A stretch of DNA of 64,000 nucleotides, taken from Calliopum simillimum. Its lineage: Eukaryota > Arthropoda > Insecta > Diptera > Lauxaniidae. Positions 11,001 to 23,000 of the stretch are shown piece after piece. Within the stretch, counting starts at the first letter, position 1. Each line of letters begins with the position of its first letter. The notes under the pieces are model-generated. The model made no database searches and had not been told where the DNA came from. It worked only from the letters and a program-made list of their open reading frames with translations. A program made the position numbers and the translations under genes. The stretch spans positions 126,999,309 to 127,063,308 of the forward strand of contig OX638368.1 of NCBI GenBank assembly GCA_951812925.1, in the 5' to 3' direction.

Positions 11001-14000
11001 AGAATGTGAAGTGAAATAAAAAGTTAAATTTATTTTGCATGTCGATTTCCTTCCTGCTACGTTTATTTTTCTTGTAGATTTTGTTTTCTTTAATTTTTTT
11101 TTTCTCTTTTGCTTTATACAAATTCTTTTTGGCTTAACAATTTTCCACTAATTTGAACTGTTTAAAAATAGTTAATCGCAAAGGTATCGCAAAAATTGTT
11201 TAGTGAAACAACATCGTATTGGCCAATCCGCAGATATTGAGCGGGAAAGATTATGAATTTAAGGTAACCAGACAAGAACAAATGAAAACGCAAGTGTTTC
11301 TTTTTGTAAATTCTTGCAAGCGAAAGAATATTGTTGGAAAATTTATAATCGAACAATTATGTAAGTAGGTATTTTTAATTGTTTTTTTGGAACAGATAAT
11401 GAACTTACATTATTTGCTAACAACAAGCATGGATTAGATGACATTGTTGGTTGAAGCTAACTGTTCCGTATGTTTATGTCAAACACCAACAAAATTACAA
11501 AACAATGAGGGGACTCCTTAAAACGTGTAAAAGCCTCGAAAACCTCGTAAACTCGTAAAAGTTCTCAAAATCAATACAAAATTTGACAGTTTTATGAGCT
11601 TACGAGGTTTTCGAGGCTTTTACACGTTTTCAGGAATAGCCTTAATGTAAAATCATTCAGGAAAAACAAAAAATTGGAGAGCTGGTTTTAATTACGTTTC
11701 AACCCCTACCACAGATCCTATATTTGAAAAATAGGGCAAATGCAAAAGTTCTAATTTTACTTAGTAGGTTACTGCATTAAAAAGGACTGCCACCCATAAA
11801 TTTTGTAACGATATGAGGTGGTGAAGTGGCAAGCGTAACTTTTTTCTGTTTTGTTTTAATCAAGTGCCACACTACCATAACGGAGTGGAAAATGAGGCCG
11901 TTTGATTTATGTTAAACTTTACATCTTTCTTGAAGGATAGCTAACTCAAAATTTCCGAAAATTTGACTTTCTTCAAAATCGACTTCGTAGGAATGGAAGA
12001 AAAAGGCAATCAGGCATTATCTGTGTATTTTCAATTACTTTTCGTTTAATAGGCTTTTTGATGAAAACGGTTAGGCGTACGATAAAAAGTATTAGAATTT
12101 CTTTTGTGGAGAATTACAGGTTCTACAAATAATATTGATTTGTATTTACGTCCTTCTGCATATCCATCATGTGTCTGAAAATAGCGTTTACTGCACTTTA
12201 AATCAAGAATTATTTAGATCACGGACCTGACAGAAAAAACCGTGGTCAGATTCAGAAAAAAAGTTATCGAGATCTCTTTCGAAATTGCTTTGCTGTGTTA
12301 TAAATAGAAATACCACTATCGGAAAGAGCGATAGAAAAAAATTTAGCACGTGTAAAGCTTTTGAAATCATACACAAACCACCTACCCTAAATGCTATCAT
12401 TAAGTTACAAATATCAATTTAAGCTCCATTCACCGCGAATCGCATAATACGAATCTGTCGCTATTAAATAATCAATTTAATGATTTAATAAACGGAAAAA
12501 TATCAAAACCTATCACGTATCTTGGCCTGCTAATTATATTCATTATAATTTTTGTCTAATGATAACAATTTTCTGCCTCTCAACAGGCATGCACTTGCAA
12601 AATCTGACTTGCTAGAGTTGTTTGTAAGCGACAGCCCAGACATTGACAAACTTGTCATAAGTGCGACTTCGTATTGTAAAATATTTGTAACATTTTTATT
12701 TAATATCTTTAACAAATGATACATAGCATGCTGATGGTAAATGTTGTAAATACAAATAAACATAAATCATTGCCATGTAGATGTAGAGCGCGGAATATAA
12801 CAAATGGTTGATAAGGCATTGCTTTATCTGATACTGCCAGTTTGTTTATCTGAAGCTGGTAGTCAGAATCGTCGTGAGGCAAATGAATAATCAATTATTT
12901 TGCAATTATGTATTTTTATTGTTGTATTATTACTTGTGTATTTTATTTCTGTACAGCTGATATAGTGTCTATGCCAGTAGGTCATTCATGGTTACGAGCA
13001 ATAAATTGTATACAAACTGATAAAAATACTGAGAAAGCTTTTTTATTTCCACAATTTATTCATTGCACATACGACTTGAAAAAATGTTTATTTTTAAATA
13101 TTTTTGGAGAATGTTTTTCTCCACAAAAGAATATATTCGCTCGAATACAGACAAAAACACAGAATAAAAATATGCAATCACAGCGGACTGACATCGTTCG
13201 CGTGCTTGAAAATTATCAACAAAGCGGTAGGCTGATCAGTTGTGCGTAGAAAACATTAACAAAACAATAGGAAGCGAATGTGCGTAGAAAATAATAATAA
13301 AGCAATAGGAAGCGATTGTTAGGTAGCAAGCTTAGCTGTTATTGAGAGGAAAGAGTGATAGCTATCCTGTCTTTCAGTTTGCGCAAAAAATTCAGATTTC
13401 TAAATTTAATTGGAAAGTGCAATCCTTACTCGACTGGACTTAACCTTTTTCCGAGACGATGAACAAAGTTTTCCCCTGGCGGTAACTGCTCTTGCAATGC
13501 TACTTTACCACTTTTCTTCGTGAACGAGTTTGTAAAAAAAATAAAATAATTTTTACTAGAATTATAAAGTAAAAATGGCTGAAAGTGTGATTTACTCTAT
13601 TTATAGGAAAATGTAGGCAATTTTGAGTAAATATAGTTCATACGCAAGATAATTTAGTGATAATTTTTTTATTACCCGAGTGGAGTAAAAATTATGACAC
13701 TGATTTTTTTCCGTGTATGTATATATTTTTATTCTAAAATTGTCGTTTGTCTAATTTCGCAATAAAAAAGTGAAACATTATATGCATTTGTTTAAAAACC
13801 TAACTGTTAACATATTTCCCACTTCACTGACCACCACATGACCTTCGAGGTTATGCTTCAGTGAATTCATTGAATGCTGATAATTTTGCTCTTCAAATAG
13901 AATTTACGCTATACAGAATTGTAATTATATATGAGAAAATGTTTATTAAGTTCTAGGCTTAATTTGAAAGAGAGAAAAGTTTTTTATCTCGTGACAACTT

Positions 14001-17000
14001 CAAACATGCTCCCTTACATTAGTAATAATTTCTTAGATACCCACTAACAAATTAAATTTCATTTACAGGTTACAATGCTTGCGTTTTCGCCTATGGTCAA
14101 ACTGGTTCTGGAAAAACTTATACCATGATGGGAGCATCGGAAAATCCCGGACTGATACCACGCATTTGCCAAGAACTTTTTACACGCATGAAAGTGGGTC
14201 AAGATGCTGGCACCGGTTACAAAACACATGCCAGTTACTTGGAAATTTATAATGAACGCGTTAAAGATTTACTTGGTCCACAAACAACGGGTCATGGATT
14301 ACGTGTGCGTGAACATCGTTCCCTAGGACCGTATGTTGAGAATTTATCGCAACATGCGGTGTCCGATTTCGAAGAGATTCAGGTGAATAAAAAAATACTT
14401 TAGTTGAAAGTTAATTGTTTGTATTAAATATTGCAATGAGTTGTATTAAATTTCTATCTTTCTTCATCTTCTTCGTTGTCGTCGTCGTCGTTGGAGTAGG
14501 AGTGTATTTCACGCGGCAACATACAACGGACCACGGCGAGCACGAATATGAATGATACAAGCAGTCGGAGTCACGCAATCTTCACCATTACATTTGTGCA
14601 AGCGGTTTTCATGAATGACATGCCAAGCGAAACTGTTTCTAAGATACATTTGGTCGATTTGGCGGGCAGGTAAGCGTTCGTTGCGTTGGCTATGTTTTGT
14701 TACTCAAGATTTTCTCTTAATTTTTGTTTATTTTTTCATTTCGAATGCTCTTATGTTTAACATGGGCTAGTGGACAAATTATAATGCAACCACATGTTTT
14801 GTAGTTTGCAAAAATTGTAGATGATTAAAGTGATAATATTATTACATATTTTAAATTTTTATATTGTTATAGTATTCTTTAAATATTACAAGAGCGACTA
14901 AAAATGTATAAGCCATGACGTCTAAAAAATAGTTTATTAACTTGTAATTTGTGATATACTGAACTGATTTTAAGCTATAATTATGGTAGTACTTCAAGCT
15001 GGTTATATTTTGTAGATTCGATAGATGGAAGTCACAAAAATGTTGTATGCAATAAGTCTAATGCTACAAGGGATCATGTAGAAAATAGGTGAAAACACAG
15101 TAAAGCCTTTTTGTTGCCTTGAACACAATAGCATTGGGTGATTCTCCGAAAAATGTACCATTCAATTTCCTTTGGTTCAAAATCATGTTTAAAGTTCAAA
15201 TTTGATATTTTAACTATTTAATACAGATACTCAAACTATATAAATATAAATAGCTTAAAATAAAATTCTAAATATTTTGGTATGAAATTATAACACAAAC
15301 TGTTAAATACTCATTCTCCAGTCCCAAACCGCTCGGTAATACACTAAATTTGCTCGTTTCGCATATTAATTTTTTTTAAGAAAGCATATGAGACATTGTT
15401 TGCATAAATGATAAGTGTACCGTCAGTTTTTCCTTTTTGTTGAAAAATAAGAAAACTAAACGCTGTTTCAAATATTTTTTAACCAACACATACTCTATAC
15501 TCTATTCAGTTAATGCCAAGAAATTTAAATTAAATTTTTTTTATTTGTTAATAAGTTTGTCAGCTCAGTGAGTTTTAGGTGTTCAACATAGATTCTTAGT
15601 GGGTTTGTTTTTTAAAAAGTTTAGAAATTTTGTAAAGAACACGAGTGTGTGACATTCTCCTGGAAGGTTTTTTAGACGTATTCTTTAACTTTAGACAATT
15701 TAATCAATTTACAATTAAAATTCCTATCCACCAGTTACAAGTTTTTTAAAAATATTTGTTATTTTGCAACATTTTATAATTCTCCTGGCTGACATTCTCA
15801 TGTCAAGTTTACTCCAATTTGTAATTTATTTTGTTTAAATGTGTTGTTTATCGTCGGCCTAATTCTAATACGACGTAAGTCATAATTCGGCAAAATGACA
15901 ATAATTTGGGTAGATTGATTAAAACTACATCTATCCCCTTTTTTAATTTTTAATGTTTGTATGAACTCAGGGAGGCAAAACGTTTGAAATTTTAATATTT
16001 TTTAGTCATTTCCGTTCCATCGATTTCTTTAACTCTTCAGAATTAAATATGCTTTCATAATATATATGGATTATAAAAATAAATGGAAATTTTCGTTAAA
16101 ACATAAACTTTTCTTTTCTATGTGACTTCGTCTTTCTTTGCCTCCTGAAAAGTAGATAATTTTGACTTACGTCGTATTAGAATTATGCCGACGATATCTA
16201 TGTATAATACAGATAGAAGAATGACTCATTCACTTGGCACCCAACGGTCAATTGGTCCATTACTTAGTTCAGCTGTTTATAGCATCGTCTTACAAAACTC
16301 AAGTCGTGGGTTATAATGATTTTCCTATTCTTGGGCAGTTTTAGAACCCTATTTCATTGTTTATTTTGAAGTTTTAGTTTAATTTCAAATTATTCTCAAA
16401 GCATGCCAAAGTGCTTATTAAATGTATAAAATTTAGCATAACTGATGTTTTGAAAATCTTTCTTCGAAGTTTAAAACTTTTATTTATTTATTTTTAGTTA
16501 TGGCAATAAGCGTTAATTTGTTAAAATTGTAAAATACTACACATGACTGCAAAATTGAATACCATATTTTTAGGAAAACATTATCATTTCCTCATGCATT
16601 CTTAACCATTTCATTTTTATTTAAAAATTGAAAATGTACTCTGATTTTCTCTTTTAATTTATTTGCTTTTCAAATGTAGTTTATTTGCTATTAGCATGCA
16701 AATTCCTTAACATTATTGGCGCAACGGCGCATATTAATTGTTGCTGCCTTTCAATTTATAATTCATTTTCCGTTTGAACGAAATTTCTTTACATCAATTG
16801 AACATACATTTTTTTCATTATTTCATGTACTTTGTTATGTTTTACAGTGAGCGTGCAAATGCAACTGGCGCCACTGGTCAGCGGCTGAAGGAAGGCGCTC
16901 ACATTAACAAATCGCTTGTTACCCTGGGCAGTGTAATCTCAGCTTTAGCGGAGCAAACAAATCGAAATGATAGCAATGCCAATGCTAAACGTATACTATA

Positions 17001-20000
17001 CATTCCCTATCGCGATTCCATACTGACATGGCTGTTAAAGGATAGTTTAGGCGGTAATAGTAAAACGATTATGATAGCTGCTATATCACCAGCTGATTGT
17101 AATTATAGTGAAACATTAAGTACGTTACGCTACGCAAACAGAGCTAAGAACATAATCAACAAACCCACAATTAACGAAGATTCTAATGTTAAGTTAATAC
17201 GCGAATTGCGCGATGAGATTAACAAATTAAAATCGATGCTGACCGGCGATTTGGTATGTCTAAATGAAATTGCTATTGCTTTATTGACCTTAATTCATAC
17301 TGTTTTTTTCCACATTTTCAGCATTCATTGGAACCTTCACTGAAAATGCTCGCAGATTTACAAAAGAAAGAGGCACAAGAAAAAGTTCTCACCGAAGAGT
17401 GGACCGAAAAGTGGAAAGAAGCGCAATCAATATTGCAAGAGCAAAAAAGTTTGGGACTGCGTAAAAGTGGTGTTGGCGTTGTTTTAGATTCAGAGATGCC
17501 ACATTTGATTGGTATACACAATGATGTAACCACTGGTGTTACATTGTATAGTTTGAAGGTGAGGTTTAAATAAAATCATATAACTTTTCTACAAAAATGA
17601 AACGTGACGTTTAACTCTCACGAGCTAAAATATTGTGAAAGTTTAAGGATAAAATTTCTTTAAGATTGGTTCCAATAAGCATGTATCAGATGATGAAATT
17701 TGTTGATATAAGCTTACTGTTTTTGTATTTTTGTTTTTACATAAACACTCTGAACAACATGCTCAAGCCAACAATATCATCTAATACATGCTTTTTGGTA
17801 GCAAAACAATGTTAATAATTATCTGTTCCAAAAAGCAATTAAAATTAAAATTTTGATTATTTCGCAACTGCAGGAAGGTGAAACGCTCATTGGTAATGAT
17901 TACTCCGATATTGCACAAGATATTGAACTAACCGGTGATGGAATACGACCTCAGCATTGCAGTATTGTACTCAAGGATGGTGTTGTTACATTACACCCAC
18001 ATCAGCAGGCACAATGCTGGCTCAATGCCAATCTAATTGATGAACCCACAAATATCTCACAAGGTGACATCATTCTGTTAGGACGTACGAACATTTTTCG
18101 TTTTAATAATCCAGCTGAGGCAGCTAAGCTCCGTAAAGATCTTAATCGTTCACAATTAGATATGTCGCGTCTTTCATTGATTACATCTTCGCGTGAAAAT
18201 TTACTGACTTCAAGTTTCTACAGTGATATTGATGATGTTATGAGCAATAGCATGACATCGTCACCTTTTAAACGTGACCGTCAATATTATCCGCAGGCAC
18301 CAACTTCACATGATGATCCTGAGTTGCAGGATGAAAATCGTAAAATACTGGCGACTATTGAAAATGCACTTAAACAACTGAATTTGGTATGTACATAAGT
18401 ATTTAGTTAGGATTTTAAGTTTTAGTTTGAAAATAGTACTGCAGCAGTTGCTTTAGATCCCATAGAACTGAGTGGCAAGGCTTAAACCATATACGAAAAA
18501 ACCAGTTCGAAACATTAACCTATATAGCTGATATTTATTTCGTTTTCTATATGGTTTATTTTAAAGCCACTAAGATTTCTCTTACAAATCGAAAGGTTCT
18601 TTATGTCAGACTTGGGGGTTTTGCATTAAATTTTATATATCACTAAATTTAGTGCTAGTGAAATAATGTTAAATATCAAGAAATGAAGATGGGTTGTCAA
18701 CAAGCCGAAATGCATTTAATTTATTAAAATGTAATTTTAACTCAACTTAAGGTGTTCATTTATTTGTAATTTAATCAAGAAATTTATTTAGTGTTAATGC
18801 AAAATCTCTAATTTTCAGAAAATGCATTAAGCGTTAGAAACAGTTTTTCATTATTACTGAATTAAGTTAACAATTTTCAATAAAGATTCCAATAAATTTA
18901 GTGAAAGTGAAATATCTTCAATAAATTTAATGCAACAAATTTTCCTTACAAGTATTAAAATTACCACTAACGTTTCATTAAATTCAGTGGAAGTGAAAAT
19001 TTGTTTCATTGAATTTATTGAAAATATTCATTAAAGTTTCATTAAATAATGAAATAAAATTTCCATTTCAATAAATTAAGTGATAATGGTAAATTTTTCA
19101 TTACCATCATATCAATTAAATGATAGTATAAAACTTTTGATATTGGAAAATTTTTCATTGCCATTAAATCATATTACTAAATTTAGTGGAGAAAATTTAT
19201 CACTATCTCTTATTACACTTAGTTGTAGTGGGAAAATTTTCACTATTAAAACATGTATTATGTGTTATTGAAAAGCTCAATGAACTAAAACTTTAGTGCA
19301 TTACGAAGTCTGCTTGTTAAAGCAAACGAACTCGGTTTGTGCGTAAATAAACCAAGCAAAAATAAACAAAATCGCTTTGACCACGAAAGCGGAATTGAGC
19401 TACCAGATAAAAATGTACAAAACTTTATTAGAAACATTTTCTTCTTATAATTTGCTGCAGTACTATGAAATATTTTATTACTAAAATATAAAGAATTATT
19501 GATTGCAATATAATCATTTTATATCCACTTTGCAGGAACGTGTCCAAATGCATGATCAATACAAAACTAAGGTAATCAAGTTGACCAATGAGCTAAAACG
19601 CCTGGAAAAAGAACAAATGGATAGCTTAGAGTTGTTGCGTTGTCGTGAGAAGGAACTTTTGGCACGCAAAGATATGTTGCTTTGGGAAAAGAATAACGAA
19701 AAAGTTCAAGTAAGTAGATCGATGCTTTTTTGTGTGGACAAAATTTGTCTAAAAATTATATACTTATTATAATCATGTGTGCATGCATGTTTCATAAATG
19801 TGTTAAAACGTTTTGTATTAAGTGTTTAAAAAATAATTAAATGATTTCTTAACACTTTTGTTACTCTTTATTTTATGTTTACTTAACCTTTATTTTTGTA
19901 ATTGTTTTTATTTGATGTACTTTTTGTTTTCCTTTTAGATTGATATCGTCTGTAGACAAATTTCAGCGTTTCAGACGCAGCTCGACTCAAAGAAACGTGA

Positions 20001-23000
20001 TTTTTCTGAGTATGTAGCCAAAGAATTGCAGGAATTGCAAGATTGTGGCAAGTTAGATGAGGTTTGTTTTAGCTTATTTTCATTGATGACGTTTTTATTT
20101 TTGCTTAATTTTATTGATTATTTAGTTATTGAATTTAAGCTAGCATAGTTGTTCGTCGCTTATAACTTTAAATTAATTGTTTGCATGCTTTTATTAAAAA
20201 ATATTTTTGTATATCTTTTTAGATTGGCATTAAAATTGATGAAACAACTCCACTCTCTGATGATTTACTGTTGCAAGCTGCTGAAGCATTGGACTTGTTT
20301 GCTTCTCAATTTATAAAAGAGACTGTTAGACGCAATGTAAGCTAATGTGAAATTTAATATGAAAACATGTACAAAAAATTTAACTTTCAAAACATTTCTT
20401 TTAAAGAATGACGAAATTCGCAAATTGGATGAACAAATCACCACAAAAGAGACAATACTCAATGCTAGCACAGAAAGAATCGGTAAAATTGATGAGGACA
20501 TTTTAAAAGTTGACGAACAATTGCAAGAGTTGCAAGTAAGTCGTGCAGAAAATTCTACCGAAGAAGCACAACAGTTGCGTGACCGTAAGCAATCGTAAGT
20601 ATTTCCATATTTGGTATTACCAGAAGAGGCGGAAGGACATAACGACCAATGAAATAACGTCTAAAAAAATCCCAAATAACGCTCAATTATTAAAATGAAA
20701 TATCGCCATAACAATATAAAATAACACCCAAACAGTATGAAATAACGCCCAAACAGTATAAAATAACGCCCAAAATAATATAACGTTATTTCCAAAAAGG
20801 CGTTAGGAAATAACGCCAAAAAAAAAACGAAATAAAGCCCAAAAAATAAAATGTAATAACGCCAAAAAAAAAAAGAAGTAACTCCCAAAAAATATGAAAT
20901 AACGCCCAGAAACAAAAACGAAATAACGCCCAAATCATTTTCATATAAATTTGGGCGATAATAATTTTGGGCGTTAATACGTTATTTTACGAAACAAAGC
21001 CCATATTTTTTGGGCTTTAGTTCCAAAATTTATATGAAAACAATTTGTGCATTATTTCGTTCTTATTTTTTGCCGTTATTTCCTAAAGCTTTCCAAAATA
21101 AAAACGAGACAATTTCCAAAACATATTAAATAAGCTCGTAAAACATAACGAAATAACGCCCAAATTATTTTCATATAAATTTGGAAATAACAACCAAGTT
21201 TATTTAATTGAAAATATTTTGGGTTTTATTAGGTTTTTTTTGTTTTTGGGCATTATTTCGTTTTTTGTTTATGAAATAACGCCCAAAAAACGAATAAAGT
21301 CAAAATATTGGGCGTTATTATCTCCCAAACATTACGTATTTTTATTTTTTGGAAGTTATTACGTTTTTTTGGCGTTATTTCCCAACGTGGCCGGTTTTTC
21401 TCTTCTTTTTTTTGGGCGTTATATTTCATTTTTTCTTAAATTAAATAACGCCCAAATTTTTAACAAAATAAAGTCTTAATTTTTGGCGATATTTCAAAAA
21501 TGATTATCGCACAAATTTATACGAAAATAATTTCGGCGTTATTTGGTTTTTGTTTTTGGACGTTATTTCATTGTACGGTATTTCCTACCTCCCCAGAAAT
21601 ACAAAGTCAACTCAGATTAAACTTCTGGCTTTTCTGTTTTCCAGAATGAAATTGAACCTTACCAACACTACAACAGATATGGATGTACAAACTGATACTG
21701 ATGTCTCGAAATCAGACACATACGTTACCTGTGATACTTTTAATACGACGCAATCCAATTGCTCGTTAACCTCGCCAACACTTGCCGAAGATGAACAGCC
21801 CACCCCGTTATATTCGGATGATGCTACCCAAAAAGCTTCAACAAATGGCTCAACAGTCAGCAGTACGACAACGGCAAATGGCAGTAGTTTGAGCAGTGCA
21901 AATCTAACACCATCAAATGCTTTGATGAGTGATAGTGGCGTTTGTTTATTGGAATCAGTGAGACCACATAACAATCATCAGATAACAACAAATGGTAATA
22001 GCAACAATCCAAATCAGAATCACAATAATAGCTTTAACAATTCGAACACACCAAATGGCCTTAAAAATGGTATTGGTGGTGCACGCACATCAGATGAAGA
22101 AACTGCCTCTTGTTCATCATGCGAAATGGGTCGTAACTCTGATATAGCTCGACCTTATTGTTCAATGCATGCTATGCGCCGTAAAATTGCTGCGCAAAAG
22201 GCATTGATCATGAAGAAATTGGAAATGAATGTAAATAAGACAGAATTGGATGAACAAATAGCTGAACTGCAAGAGCTACAAAAGCGCTATATGAAAATGG
22301 AACGTGAATTAATGGAATCAAATGGTGGTGATCACGCGGAATGTTGCTCCACTGAACCAGAAACGTTAAGCTATGAAACAATGACTCCAACAATAATGCG
22401 AACCAGTGTTATGGAGGAGTCGTTTATGCCAAGCATGACACGTTCTTGTCCATCAATGCGTGATCTGCGTAAGTTTATTCATATATTTTTTTTTTATTCT
22501 GATTTGACATAAAGTTTCGGCTTTAAGTATTAAAACTATTGTGTAAATGAACAGTATCATTGGCAGACAATTGAAAAAACAAAAAATTCAGGGAATGTTT
22601 AAATTGATTTTCCTTTTTTTACAGCCGAAGCGGATCATTTCATCACAATACCCAGTTTTGTTATGCGCGGCGCTGGCAAGCAGACACACTACGAATATGA
22701 AATACGAATTGCCTTGCCTGATGGCAAATTGAATATACTACGACGTTATAGTCGTTTCAGGGAGTTACACTTAAGCATGAAGCATTGCTATGGATCCAAA
22801 GTGAGAAAATTAAATTAGAACGTTTTTAAAACAAATAACACTTTCTAAAAAAAAAAAAAAATTGATTTTTAGATTGGTGCACTTCCATTTCCAAGACGTG
22901 AAATTTTTTCATCTAATAGCGAATCTGTGGCCAAACATCGCCGCCGTCTATTGGAATTGTATTTACGTCGTTTACTTGTTGTCTGCTCGAAAATACCACA

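Noticed and set aside
12908..13249. 113-codon plus-strand ORF with a hydrophobic start
   Set aside because: It has no recognisable domain and lies inside the large Klp98A intron. The hydrophobic start is a T-rich tract, and no promoter or conservation evidence is visible.
20661..20933. 90-codon ORF rich in Phe, Leu and Gly
   Set aside because: It is a translation of the GAAATAACGCCC array on the minus strand.
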